Positions 48,391 to 56,841 of a stretch of 64,000 bases of DNA are shown here, in pieces. Each line of letters opens with the position of its first letter. The stretch's first letter is position 1. The notes under the pieces are model-generated. The model made no database searches. It saw only the letters and a list, made by a program, of their open reading frames with translations, and was not told the DNA's origin. The stretch is from Micromonospora halophytica (GTDB taxonomy: Bacteria; Actinomycetota; Actinomycetes; Mycobacteriales; Micromonosporaceae), in contig NZ_FMDN01000015.1 in NCBI RefSeq assembly GCF_900090245.1, positions 1 through 64,000 of the forward strand, read 5' to 3'. A program made the position numbers and the translations under genes.

Positions 48391-49643
48391 CCGTCGCGAC
48401 CAACGGCCCGGCGACGCCCGGCGCGGAGGTCGCCGGCCTGGGCAACCGGCTCGTCGTCGCCGGGGCCGCGCTGACCTGGCGGGAGCTGGCCGAGCCGGCG
48501 TTGCCGTCGCCGGGCGCGGTGCTCGCGTACGGCTCCGCCGACGCCCTGGCCGCTGCCCGGCACCACGCCACGTACGGCACCGAGCTGCTGCTCACCTCCG
48601 CCGGCCGGGTGGACCGGGCGATGCGCGACGAGCTGCGCGGGGCCGGCTTCACGGTGACCGAGCTGGCGGCGGGCGAGGCACGGGCCGTCGCGCCGGAGCG
48701 GGAGCGGCCCGCCGAGCCGGGCCGGCTCTGGTTGCTCACCTCCGGCTCCACCGGGCGCCCCAAGCGGGTCGGGCACACCCTCGACTCGCTGACCACGGTG
48801 CGGGGCGGGCAGCCGGAACGCACCTGGCTCTGCCCGTACGCCCCCGGCACGTACGCCTGGTGGCAGGTGGTGACCCTGTCGCTGACCCAGCCGGGCCAGC
48901 ACCTGGTGGTCGTAGACCCCGACGAGCTGGACGACTGGCCGGCGCTCGCCGCCGCGCACGGGGTGGACGCCGTCTCCGGCACACCGACGTTCTGGCGCCG
49001 TACCCTGCACCGCGACGGCGCGGCGTTGGCCCGGGTGCCGCTGCGTCAGCTCACCCTCGGCGGCGAGCCGGTCGACCAGGCCGTCCTCGACCGGCTCCGG
49101 GAGGTCTTCCCGGCGGCCCGGATCTCCTGGATCTACGCCTCCTCGGAGGTCGGGGCGTCCATCGTGGTGCACGACGGCCGGGCCGGCTTCCCGGTCGAGT
49201 GGCTCGACCGGGCCACGCCCGGCCGGCCGACGCTCTCCGTCGACGGCGAGGAGCTGGTGGTCACCTCGCCGCACCACGGTGCCGGCCTCGACGGCCCGGT
49301 ACGCACCGGCGACCGGGTGCAGGTCGTCGACGGCCGGGTGCTGATCACCGGCCGGCTCGACTCCGACGAGATCAACGTCGGCGGCAGCAAGGTCTCCGCC
49401 GGCCTGGTCCGCGACGTGCTGTCCGCCCACCCGCAGGTGGCCTGGGCGCGGGTCACCGGCCGCCGCGCCCCGCTGCTCGGCCGGATGGTGGTCGCCGAGG
49501 TGGTGCCGGCCGCCGGCCCGGCGCCCGAGGAGGCGGCCCTGGTCCGCTGGTGCGCCGACCGGCTCCCCGACCACGCGGTGCCCCGCCGGGTCCGCCTGCT
49601 GCCCGAGATCCCCGTCAAGGAGACGTTGAAGAGCGATGTCTGA
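48387..49643 (+). CDS. AMP-forming acyl-ACP ligase / adenylation enzyme (short form)
   Basis: The 418-residue ANL-superfamily enzyme starts at GTG 48387 overlapping the ACP stop (GTGA). Motifs: the P-loop LLTSGSTGRPKRV (about 116-128), WIYASSEVGASIV, TGDRV, GRLDSDEINVGGSKV (hinge region, about 326-340) and a C-terminal lysine in PVKETLKSDV (K411/K415). It is about 100 residues shorter than usual because the N-terminal subdomain is reduced. It should activate a carboxylic acid as acyl-AMP and load it onto the adjacent ACP. The acid is unknown; a small hydroxy, keto or short-chain acid would fit the SDR neighbour. Confidence 0.85.
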   Translation: MTVATNGPATPGAEVAGLGNRLVVAGAALTWRELAEPALPSPGAVLAYGSADALAAARHHATYGTELLLTSAGRVDRAMRDELRGAGFTVTELAAGEARAVAPERERPAEPGRLWLLTSGSTGRPKRVGHTLDSLTTVRGGQPERTWLCPYAPGTYAWWQVVTLSLTQPGQHLVVVDPDELDDWPALAAAHGVDAVSGTPTFWRRTLHRDGAALARVPLRQLTLGGEPVDQAVLDRLREVFPAARISWIYASSEVGASIVVHDGRAGFPVEWLDRATPGRPTLSVDGEELVVTSPHHGAGLDGPVRTGDRVQVVDGRVLITGRLDSDEINVGGSKVSAGLVRDVLSAHPQVAWARVTGRRAPLLGRMVVAEVVPAAGPAPEEAALVRWCADRLPDHAVPRRVRLLPEIPVKETLKSDV

Positions 49644-50382
49644 CACCCCTGTCGTTCCACCCAGCACCGTCGTCCTCGTCTCCGGCGGGTCCCGGGGGCT
49701 GGGGCTGGCCATCGTCACCGACCTGCTCGCCGCAGGGACGAAGGTGGCGGCGTTCGCCCGTACCGTCACGCCGGAGTTGGCGCAGCTGGCCGCCGAGCAT
49801 CCCGACCGGGTGCACGTCGGCGCGGTGGACGTCACCGACCTGCCCGCCGTCCAGGCGTTCGTGCGGGAGGTGGAGCAGCGGCTCGGCCCGGTCGACGGGC
49901 TGGTCAACAACGCCGCCGTCGGGCAGGACTCGATGCACACGCACACCTCCACGGCGGACCTCGCCCGGATCGTCGAGACCAACCTGACCGCGCCGTTGCA
50001 GCTGACCCGCCTGGTCGTGCGCCGGATGCTCGGCCAGGGGCGGCGCGGTCGCATCGTCAACGTCACCTCGATCTGCGCGCAGCGCGGCTTCCCGGGGCTG
50101 GTCGCGTACTCGGCCACCAAGGGCGGCATGGACGCGGCCACCCGCTCGCTGGCCCGCGAGCTGGGCGGCCGGCTGCTGGTCAACGCGGTCGCGCCGGGCT
50201 TCTTCGCCTCGGAGATGTCGGCCGTGCTGGGCAGCACCCAGCTCGACCAGATCGTCCGCCGCACCCCGACCGGTCACCTCACCGAGCCGGCGGAGGTGGT
50301 GCCGGTGGTGCGGATGCTGCTGCGCGAACAGACCAACATCAACGGCCAGGTGATCGTGGTGGACGGTGCGGCCTCCGTCTGA
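49636..50382 (+). CDS. SDR-family reductase (FabG-like)
   Basis: The 248-residue classical short-chain dehydrogenase starts at ATG 49636, overlapping the ligase by eight bases. It has the SGGSRGLG nucleotide motif (about 16-23), NNAAVGQ, NVTSICAQ with the catalytic Ser, Y158-x3-K162 (AYSATKGG) and the terminal GQVIVVDGAA typical of 3-oxoacyl-ACP reductases. In this operon it could reduce a beta-keto group on the ACP-bound acyl chain to a 3-hydroxyacyl group, or make the acid substrate beforehand. Confidence 0.85.
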   Translation: MSDTPVVPPSTVVLVSGGSRGLGLAIVTDLLAAGTKVAAFARTVTPELAQLAAEHPDRVHVGAVDVTDLPAVQAFVREVEQRLGPVDGLVNNAAVGQDSMHTHTSTADLARIVETNLTAPLQLTRLVVRRMLGQGRRGRIVNVTSICAQRGFPGLVAYSATKGGMDAATRSLARELGGRLLVNAVAPGFFASEMSAVLGSTQLDQIVRRTPTGHLTEPAEVVPVVRMLLREQTNINGQVIVVDGAASV

Positions 50383-50806
50383 GCCGGCGCTCGCCGCGCG
50401 CCGGCCGGGCTCCGTCGCCGGTCCGCGACCGGTGCCGGCCCTGCTGGGCGCCGCCGAACGGCACCTGCGGGTCGGCACGCCGGCCGAGTTGGCGTACGCG
50501 GTGACCCGCAGCCACCTCGGCGACGGACGCTGCGTCGGCTGGTACGGCCCGGCCACGCCCGGCTGGCGGGTGGCGATCGACGCCGAGCGGGCGGACGCCG
50601 AGATCCCGCCGGCACTGGCCCGGCGCTTCGGGCGGGCCGACTTCTGGGCCCGGTGGACCCGGGCGGAGAGCCTGTGCAAGCTGGCCGCCGTGCCGGTGGC
50701 CGCCTGGTGGCGGCGGCACGGGCTGGCCGTACCCCCGGACACCCCGGCGGTGTGGCGCACCCTGCGGATCGACGACCTGGTGGTGACGGTGGCCTTCGCC
50801 CCCTGA
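50366..50806 (+). CDS. 4'-Phosphopantetheinyl-transferase-like protein
   Basis: The 146-residue protein starts at GTG 50366, overlapping the SDR gene by 17 bases. It is the size of a small Sfp/AcpS-superfamily half and shows the hallmark WRVAIDAERADAEIPPAL (the V-D-x-E metal motif) and FWARWTRAESLCKL (the W-x-x-KE-A-x-x-K motif, with Arg-Ala-Glu in place of Lys-Glu). It would transfer phosphopantetheine from CoA to S39 of the ACP three genes upstream. The altered motif leaves some doubt about activity. Confidence 0.65.
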   Translation: MRPPSEPALAARRPGSVAGPRPVPALLGAAERHLRVGTPAELAYAVTRSHLGDGRCVGWYGPATPGWRVAIDAERADAEIPPALARRFGRADFWARWTRAESLCKLAAVPVAAWWRRHGLAVPPDTPAVWRTLRIDDLVVTVAFAP

Positions 50807-50813
50807 CCGCCGC

Positions 50814-50838
50814 CGGGCCCGCGGTGCGAGCGGGCCCG
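50814..50838. terminator. Hairpin between convergent operons
   Basis: CGGGCCCGC (50814-50822) pairs with 50830-50838 around a 7-base loop, just after the PPTase-like stop and before the pseI stop. Confidence 0.55.
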
Positions 50839-50850
50839 ACGGCGTCGGCG

Positions 50851-51903
50851 TCAGATCAGGTCCCAGCTGAGCGGGGTGCCGCGCGGGACGTCGACGGTGA
50901 AGGTGCGACCGAGCACGGTGTCGATCTGCACCGGTGGCAGGCCGCCGGCCGGGCGGATCGAGCGGACGTTGCGCGCGGTCACCGGGTCGCCGGCCCGGAC
51001 GTCCTCGACGACCCAGAGCGACCGGCGGAAGCGCAACCCCTCCCGCTCGGCCGGGGTCGGGCCGACCCGGGTGCCGCCGAGCGCCGCGTACGCCCGCTGC
51101 GACTCCACGACCAGGGCGGCCAGCTCCGCCGGGTCCAGCGAGAAGTCCGAGTCCACCCCGCCGTCGGCGCGGTCCAGCGTCACGTGCTTCTCGATGAAGC
51201 AGGCGCCCAGCGCCACCGAGGCGACCGGCACCCCGATCCCGGGGGTGTGGTCGGACAGGCCCACCGGCACGCCGAACAGGTCGGCCAGCACCGGGATCCG
51301 GCGCAGGTTGCTGTCCGCCGGCGGCGCCGGGTAGGAGGCGGTGCAGGCCAGCAGGACGATGCCGCCCGCGCCGGCCTCCCGCGCGGTGCGCACCGCCGCG
51401 TCGATCTCGGCGACCGTCGCCATCCCGGTGGAGATCACCAGCGGCTTGCCGGTGCCGGCCACCAGCCGGATCAGCGGCAGGTCGACCAGCTCCGACGAGG
51501 CGATCTTGTACGCCGGCGCGTCCAGCTCCTCCAGCAGCTCCACCGCGGTCGGGTCGAACGGCGACGAGAAGACGGTCAGCCCGCGCTCCCGGGCCCGCGC
51601 GAAGATCGGCCCGTGCCACTCGTACGGGGTGTGCGCCTGCTCGTAGAGGCGGTACAGGTTCTGCCCGCCCCACAGCTCGTGCCCGCCGGAGATACGGAAG
51701 GCGGGGGTGTCGACGTCGATGGTGATCGTGTCCGGCCGGTACGTCTGGAGCTTCAGCGCGTGGGCGCCGCTGGCGGCAACGGCGTCCACGATCGCCAGCG
51801 CCCGCGCCAGGTCCCCGTTGTGGTTGCCGGACATCTCGGCGACCACGAAGGGCCGCTCCCCGCCCCCGACCAGGTGCGGTCCGATCTTCACTGTCGACGT
51901 CAT
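50851..51903 (-). CDS. pseI: Pseudaminic acid synthase
   Basis: The 350-residue NeuB-family enzyme condenses 6-deoxy-AltdiNAc with phosphoenolpyruvate to give pseudaminic acid. The TIM barrel begins FVVAEMSGNHNGD, with HALKLQTYRPDTIT and SSPFDPTAVELLEEL, then LSDHTPGIGVPVASVALGA and IEKHVTLDR. These carry the metal and PEP ligands of the family. The C-terminal SAF/antifreeze-like domain (about 285-350) has SLWVVEDVRAGD and VRSIRPAGGLPP. It stands alone and convergent to the ACP operon, with a terminator upstream separating it from the GT2 gene. Confidence 0.92.
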   Translation of the reverse strand: MTSTVKIGPHLVGGGERPFVVAEMSGNHNGDLARALAIVDAVAASGAHALKLQTYRPDTITIDVDTPAFRISGGHELWGGQNLYRLYEQAHTPYEWHGPIFARARERGLTVFSSPFDPTAVELLEELDAPAYKIASSELVDLPLIRLVAGTGKPLVISTGMATVAEIDAAVRTAREAGAGGIVLLACTASYPAPPADSNLRRIPVLADLFGVPVGLSDHTPGIGVPVASVALGACFIEKHVTLDRADGGVDSDFSLDPAELAALVVESQRAYAALGGTRVGPTPAEREGLRFRRSLWVVEDVRAGDPVTARNVRSIRPAGGLPPVQIDTVLGRTFTVDVPRGTPLSWDLI

Positions 51904-51982
51904 GCCCGACCTCTGTTCGCTGTGCGTCCGCGCTCAGGCGCGGTCCTACCGGTGCCGTCCGTGGACGACGGGAAAACCAGGG

Positions 51983-52009
51983 CGCCGGGAGCCGGACCGG
52001 CTCCCGGCG
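51983..52009. terminator. Terminator between the GT2 gene and pseI
   Basis: CGCCGGGAGCCGG (51983-51995) and CCGGCTCCCGGCG (51997-52009) form a near-perfect stem just past the stop of the glycosyltransferase gene. pseI therefore likely has its own promoter in 51904-51980. Confidence 0.65.
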
Positions 52010-52033
52010 TCAGGGTGTGCCGACGGAGGTCCC

Positions 52034-53152
52034 TCACCGGGTGCGGCGGGCGGCCAGCACGTCCGGCCGCGTCACGGGGTCGGCGTCCGGAGCGGGCGCC
52101 TCCACGGCGGTCCCGGGGGCGGCGCCCGCCCGTCGTGCCGCGCCGGCCAGCCGGTGGGCCCGCCGCAGCGCCGCGTACGCGAGGTAGCTGTCCCGGCCGA
52201 CCAGCCGGTGCTTCAGTCCGGCCACCCCGCCCGGACGCGGGTAGCCGCCCTCCGGCAGGTGCTTACGGTACTGCTCGGCCACCCGGCGGAAGAAGGCCCG
52301 GCGCAGGTGCGGGTGCAGCCGGTCGTCGTTGCCCACCACCACCAGCATGTGGTTGACCATCAGCCCGAACAGCTCGGCGTGCAGCCGCGGGTCCGGGTGC
52401 CGCCGCCGGACCCAGTCCAGCAGCCGGTCGTACTGGTCGAAGGCGTCGAAGTGCCGGCCGCTGCGGGTGGAGGTGATCGCGCCCTGCCGGCCCTGCCGGT
52501 AGAGGTAGCAGACCCGGTCCAGCACGGTGATCTTCTCCGCGCCGATCAGCAGTGGGTGGCTGAACGGGATGTCCTCGTACCAGCCGGGGTGGAAGCGCAG
52601 TTCCAGCTCGTCCAGGAACGCCCGGCGGACCACCTTGTTCCAGGCGGTGTGCTGTACCCGCAGCAGCTGCGGCCGTTCGGCCAGCCGCACCACGTCCGGC
52701 GTCCCGCGCAGCAGCGGGCTGCTCGCGTCGACCTCCCGCCGGCCGTCCTCGTGCACCCGCAGGTGGTCCACGAGCAGCACGTCGGGGTGGTGCGCGCGCA
52801 GTCGGTCCAGCACCGCGGGCAGTGTGCCGGCGGGCAGCCAGTCGTCGCTGTCGACGAACCAGACGTACGTTCCGGCGGCCACCTCCAGGCCGGCGTTGCG
52901 GGCCGGGCCGAGGCCGACGTTGCGCGTCAGGTGCACCGTGCGCACCCGCGGGTGGGCCGCGGCGTACGCGCGCAGCAGCTCACCGCACCGGTCCGGCGAG
53001 GCGTCGTCGACGGCGACGATCTCGACCGCGTCCCGCTCACCGGCCGGGACGTCCGTGCGGATCGAGTCGAGGCACTGGTGCAGGTACGCCTCGACCCCGT
53101 GGACGGGCACGACGATGCTGAGCAGCGGGACGGGTGCGGACTGGTTGGCCAC
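52034..53152 (-). CDS. Family-2 glycosyltransferase
   Basis: The 372-residue protein starts at GTG 53152 (an in-frame GTG at 53170 is possible). The GT-A domain shows LLSIVVPVHGVEAYLHQCLD, IVAVDDASPDRCG, RNVGLGPARNAGLEVA and the metal-binding VDSDDWLP. The C-terminal 150 residues resemble those of polymer-synthesising GT2 enzymes of teichoic-acid and capsule loci. It probably adds a residue to the surface polymer whose precursors are made by the adjacent genes; it is a candidate for handling CMP-pseudaminic acid or a core sugar. Confidence 0.8.
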   Translation of the reverse strand: MANQSAPVPLLSIVVPVHGVEAYLHQCLDSIRTDVPAGERDAVEIVAVDDASPDRCGELLRAYAAAHPRVRTVHLTRNVGLGPARNAGLEVAAGTYVWFVDSDDWLPAGTLPAVLDRLRAHHPDVLLVDHLRVHEDGRREVDASSPLLRGTPDVVRLAERPQLLRVQHTAWNKVVRRAFLDELELRFHPGWYEDIPFSHPLLIGAEKITVLDRVCYLYRQGRQGAITSTRSGRHFDAFDQYDRLLDWVRRRHPDPRLHAELFGLMVNHMLVVVGNDDRLHPHLRRAFFRRVAEQYRKHLPEGGYPRPGGVAGLKHRLVGRDSYLAYAALRRAHRLAGAARRAGAAPGTAVEAPAPDADPVTRPDVLAARRTR

Positions 53153-53241
53153 GCCGCCACCCTGGTGCACCCGGGTGGACGGGCACGGAACCTGACGTAT
53201 CCGGCGGAGATGGAGTTACTGAACAGCGCCCGGACGGCGGG

Positions 53242-54567
53242 TTAACGGCTCAGGATGCGGCGTACCGGCGCGCCGACCACCCGCTTCACCCGGGCCCGCA
53301 GCCGCTGCTCCTCCAGCTCCCGCATCCGCCCGTTCAGCTCGGCGTTGCGGTCGCGCAGCCACTGGACCCGTGTCAGCAGGTCGTCGGTGGAGGTGGCGGC
53401 GGCCGGCCGGACGGCCGGCGGGAAGGCGGTGGCACGGACCTGTTCGTCGAAGCGGGCGGTGGCGTCGCCGTCGTCGAAGGCGTTGCCGAGCCGGTGCTTG
53501 GCGAGGAAGGCCGCCATCGTCGCGTACCGGGCCCGGTGCCCGGCGTGCAGCGCGGTGTAGTCGGCCTCGGCGTAGAGCTGGGCCGCGTCGACGTCGGCGG
53601 GCACGTCCTTCATCGCCCGGTGCGGGATGTCGAAGTAGCGGGCCAGTTCCAGGGTGCGGGAGTCGTGCGCGAAGAGGTAGCCGGGGGTGCCGGCGACCAG
53701 TGCCGTGATCGTGCCGTGGATGCGGGTGCCGAAGGCGAAGTCGAAGCCGGCGAGGTAGTCCATCCAGGTCCACGGGTCGCAGAACATCCGCACCTTGTCC
53801 TCGACGAAGAGCGGGTGCGAGGTGTGGATCGGGATCGGGCTGGTCTTCCCCCGGTGCTCCGGGGCGTCGCCGTAGAGCAGGGTGCCGAGGGTCTTCAGGT
53901 CCTGGGGCAGGTAACGCAGGTTCGGGTAGCGCCGGTGGTGCGAGGCCACGATCTTCGCCATCGACTTGACGTACGGGGAGATGGTCAACGCGACCCGGTC
54001 GTCGGTCGTGAGCGCCGGCTTGGTCTTCTCGACCGCGATCCGGTCGCCGTGCAGGAACATCGACGGACAGCCGATCACGTCGACGGCCGAGAATCCGAGC
54101 GTCCGCAGGTAGCGTTCGGTGATCTCGCCGCGGACACCGACGCTGGGGGAGCGATCGAGGACCGCGCGCATGAACCGGCCGACCACGTCGTCGATCGGGC
54201 GCAGGTACTCCCGGTCGCCGGCGAGGTCGGTCTGCACCCCCACGCCGAGCACCACCACGGGGATCTTGAGCTTCTCGATCAGCCGGGTCATCAGCTCGAC
54301 GCGGTGGGCGTAGCTGCGCCGGAATGCGTTCGCCAGCGGTACGACGTAGACGTCGTACCGCTCGTTGATCATGTCGGCCTCGCGGAGGTCGATTCGGAAC
54401 GCGGTGGGCGTGATCTCCGCGGTGGTCGTGCTGAGCAGCTTGTGGGCGGCGTGGCTGAACACCAGGTTGCCGTTGTTCTCGCCGATCCAGTCGCCCTCGT
54501 ACGCCTCCTCCGGCGAACGGACGTCGAAGGGGCCCTTCCTGGCGCGCATCAGGATCCGCTGGTGCAT
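53242..54567 (-). CDS. Polysaccharide pyruvyl transferase family protein
   Basis: The 441-residue protein starts at ATG 54567 after GGAGCGAG. It has the CsaB/pyruvyl-transferase pattern: WIGENNGNLVFSHAAH, VVVLGVGVQTDL, GVRGEITERYLRTLGF, IGCPSMF, and FAFGTRIHGTITALVAGTPG with the conserved R-x-HG motif. Members transfer pyruvate from PEP to a sugar to give a ketal. It ends in a coiled-coil region (VQWLRDRNAELNGRMRELEE) and a basic tail. It may pyruvylate a residue of the surface polymer. Confidence 0.78.
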   Translation of the reverse strand: MHQRILMRARKGPFDVRSPEEAYEGDWIGENNGNLVFSHAAHKLLSTTTAEITPTAFRIDLREADMINERYDVYVVPLANAFRRSYAHRVELMTRLIEKLKIPVVVLGVGVQTDLAGDREYLRPIDDVVGRFMRAVLDRSPSVGVRGEITERYLRTLGFSAVDVIGCPSMFLHGDRIAVEKTKPALTTDDRVALTISPYVKSMAKIVASHHRRYPNLRYLPQDLKTLGTLLYGDAPEHRGKTSPIPIHTSHPLFVEDKVRMFCDPWTWMDYLAGFDFAFGTRIHGTITALVAGTPGYLFAHDSRTLELARYFDIPHRAMKDVPADVDAAQLYAEADYTALHAGHRARYATMAAFLAKHRLGNAFDDGDATARFDEQVRATAFPPAVRPAAATSTDDLLTRVQWLRDRNAELNGRMRELEEQRLRARVKRVVGAPVRRILSR

Positions 54568-54836
54568 CTCGCTCCGTCCCTCGTCCGCCGGGTGGGGCCG
54601 CCGATCGCCTCGCGGCCGGGCGGGGACGTCAGCGGTGGGTTCCGGAATATTAGGACAACGGCCGGCTTCCGCACACCCGACACTGCTCGGCGCGGCCCCC
54701 CCCGGCCGGGACGGATCGACCGCCCGAGCCGGTAAGGTGCCCGGGCGGTGCACGTCAGGGCGCCGGGTCGCGTCGCCCGATGGCGGCCGGAGAGGGAGTT
54801 GGTGCGGGTGAGCGTGGCGACGGTCGGGTGGCCGGC

Positions 54837-56096
54837 ATGACGAGCGCGGTGAGCGTGGCGGTCCCGGGCGCGGCCAGCCGGCTGCCCTCGCTGACCGGGC
54901 TGCGCTGGGTGGCCGCGATGCTGGTCTTCGGCTACCACGCCGGCACCATGCGGATCGTCGGCGACCCCGATGCCAAGGCGGTGGTCGACGGGGTGTTCAC
55001 CCTCGGCCTGTCCGGGGTGCAGTTCTTCTTCATCCTCAGCGGCTTCGTGCTGGTCTGGTCGGCGCGCGACGGCGAGCGGCGGCGCGACTTCTGGCGCCGG
55101 CGGCTCGCCAAGATCTACCCGAACCACGTACTGACCTGGGCGGCGGCCCTGCTGGTGATGTGGTGGTTCGCCGACCCGGTGGTGCCCCGCGCGGCCCTGG
55201 AGAACCTCTTCCTCGTGCAGGCGTGGGACCCGACCCCGGGCTACTTCTACAGCATCAACACGGTGAGCTGGTCGCTCTCCTGCGAGCTGTTCTTCTACCT
55301 CTGCCTGCCACTGGTGCTGCCGGCGCTGCGCCGGGCCCCCGCCGGTCTGCTCTGGGCGGTGGTGGTGGCGGTGCCGCTGCTGATCGTGGCGCTCTGGCCG
55401 GGGCAGCTCCTGGTGCCGAAGGAGAGCACCTGGTGGTTCACCCAGATCTTCCCGCTGGTCCGCTCGACCGAGTTCTGGCTGGGCGTGGCTGCCGCCGAGC
55501 TGCTGCGGCGCGGCCGGTGGCGCGGGCCGGCCCTGCCGCTGGCCAGCGCCATCTTCGTGGCCACCTGGGTGGTCGCGGCACAGTGGATCCGGGCCGAACT
55601 GTGGGCAGCCATCCTCTCCGCCGCGTACGTCCTGGTGATCGCCGCCGCGGCGGACGCCGACGTGCGCGGGCGGCGCTCGCCGTGGCGGCATCCCCGGCTG
55701 GTCTGGCTCGGTGAGGTGTCGTTCGCCTTCTACCTGGTGCACGTGCTGGTGATGGTCACCGTGCTGCGGGCCACCGGGCATCTCGGGGTCGGGCTGCCCG
55801 GCTGGTGGGGCCCGCTGGTCGTGCTCGGCTTCCTGGCGGTCAACCTGCTACTCGCCGCACTGATGCACCGCTGGGTCGAGATGCCGATGATGCGCCGCCT
55901 CGCGCCCCGCCGCCGCCCGGCGCCCGCCGGTCCACCGACCGCCGTCGCCGGTCCGGGCGACACCGCGCCCCCGGTCGCTCGTGCCGGCGCCACCCCCCGG
56001 CCCCGGTCCGTGGCCACTTCGCCGCCGCGGCCGGCCGTCGGCGAGGCGCCCGCCGGCCGACCCGTCGAGTACGCACACCGGCACGACCCGGCCTAG
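54837..56096 (+). CDS. Acyltransferase-3 family membrane protein
   Basis: The 419-residue protein is read from ATG 54837; an upstream ATG at 54780 in frame is possible but has no ribosome-binding site. It has about ten helices with the AT3 pattern: LTGLRWVAAMLVFGYHAGTM (conserved catalytic-type His), FFFILSGFVLVWSAR, RRLAKIYPNHVLTWA and SWSLSCELFFYL. The C-terminal 75 residues are Pro/Ala/Arg-rich and cytoplasmic. AT3 enzymes move acetyl or other acyl groups to glycans across the membrane; this one may acylate the wall polymer. Confidence 0.82.
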   Translation: MTSAVSVAVPGAASRLPSLTGLRWVAAMLVFGYHAGTMRIVGDPDAKAVVDGVFTLGLSGVQFFFILSGFVLVWSARDGERRRDFWRRRLAKIYPNHVLTWAAALLVMWWFADPVVPRAALENLFLVQAWDPTPGYFYSINTVSWSLSCELFFYLCLPLVLPALRRAPAGLLWAVVVAVPLLIVALWPGQLLVPKESTWWFTQIFPLVRSTEFWLGVAAAELLRRGRWRGPALPLASAIFVATWVVAAQWIRAELWAAILSAAYVLVIAAAADADVRGRRSPWRHPRLVWLGEVSFAFYLVHVLVMVTVLRATGHLGVGLPGWWGPLVVLGFLAVNLLLAALMHRWVEMPMMRRLAPRRRPAPAGPPTAVAGPGDTAPPVARAGATPRPRSVATSPPRPAVGEAPAGRPVEYAHRHDPA

Positions 56097-56201
56097 CGGT
56101 CTCCACGGTGGCCGGTGGCGGACGCGACGTGCCGGCCAGGGTCCACTCGCGGCGGATGCCGCGACACGCCCGGCGCCGCTGCGCCCGGGTGGCATCGGCG
56201 G

Positions 56202-56207
56202 TAGCGT
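56202..56207 (+). promoter_or_regulatory. -10 element, possible leaderless start of the secreted-protein gene
   Basis: TAGCGT ends six bases before GTG 56214. Confidence 0.35.
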
Positions 56208-56213
56208 GGAACC

Positions 56214-56714
56214 GTGCTCCCGGTCGCGCTCACCAGTCCTCTGTGGTGGGTGGCGCGCTGGAGTTCCCGACTGCTGACCGGCCTCGCCGTGGCGCTCGCG
56301 CTCTCCCTCGGTGGCTCCGCCGTGCCGGACGGGGTGGCCCTGCCGGCCGGTGCGGTCCCGCCCGCCGCCGCGTTCCTCGCCGGTCCCTCGGCGCCCGCCG
56401 CCGTGGCGCCACCGGTCCGGCACGCAGGCGTGGAGCCTCTGGTCCGGCCCGTGGCCGTGCCCGCCGGCCCGGCGTACCTGGCGCCTGCCGCCGCGAGGGC
56501 CCCGGGCTGCGGGTCCCCCGCCGCGGCGCCAGGCCGGGACGTCCGTGGCGCGGTTCCGGCCCTCCCCGACGCCCCGCTGGTCGCGCCCTGCGCCGCCGAA
56601 GGGCCCGGTGTCGACGCGCCGGGCGGCCCGGCCGCCCCGCAGCCGCACGCGCCGCCCGCCCTGAGCGGGTCGTCGCCGGCCGGCTCCGGCCCGCGCGCGC
56701 CGCCCGCCGGCTGA
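56214..56714 (+). CDS. Secreted Pro/Ala-rich hypothetical protein
   Basis: The 166-residue frame from GTG 56214 begins with a credible signal peptide (SSRLLTGLAVALALSLGGSA, cleavage around 36). The remainder is Ala/Pro/Gly-rich (VPPAAAFLAGPSAPAAVAPP, ending PAGSGPRAPPAG) with three cysteines. No family was recognised. Low complexity makes it hard to separate from a GC-rich chance frame; the signal peptide and the leaderless -10 are the support. Confidence 0.4.
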   Translation: MLPVALTSPLWWVARWSSRLLTGLAVALALSLGGSAVPDGVALPAGAVPPAAAFLAGPSAPAAVAPPVRHAGVEPLVRPVAVPAGPAYLAPAAARAPGCGSPAAAPGRDVRGAVPALPDAPLVAPCAAEGPGVDAPGGPAAPQPHAPPALSGSSPAGSGPRAPPAG

Positions 56715-56841
56715 CCGCCGCGCGGCGACGACCCGCGACCACACGCCCTCCGACCTCACCCCCGCATGCGCCCCTGGGCCCAGTCGCCCGTCGCGTGGTG
56801 CGGGCTCCTCTTCCGCGTCCCGCTCCCGGGAGGTGCCCACC

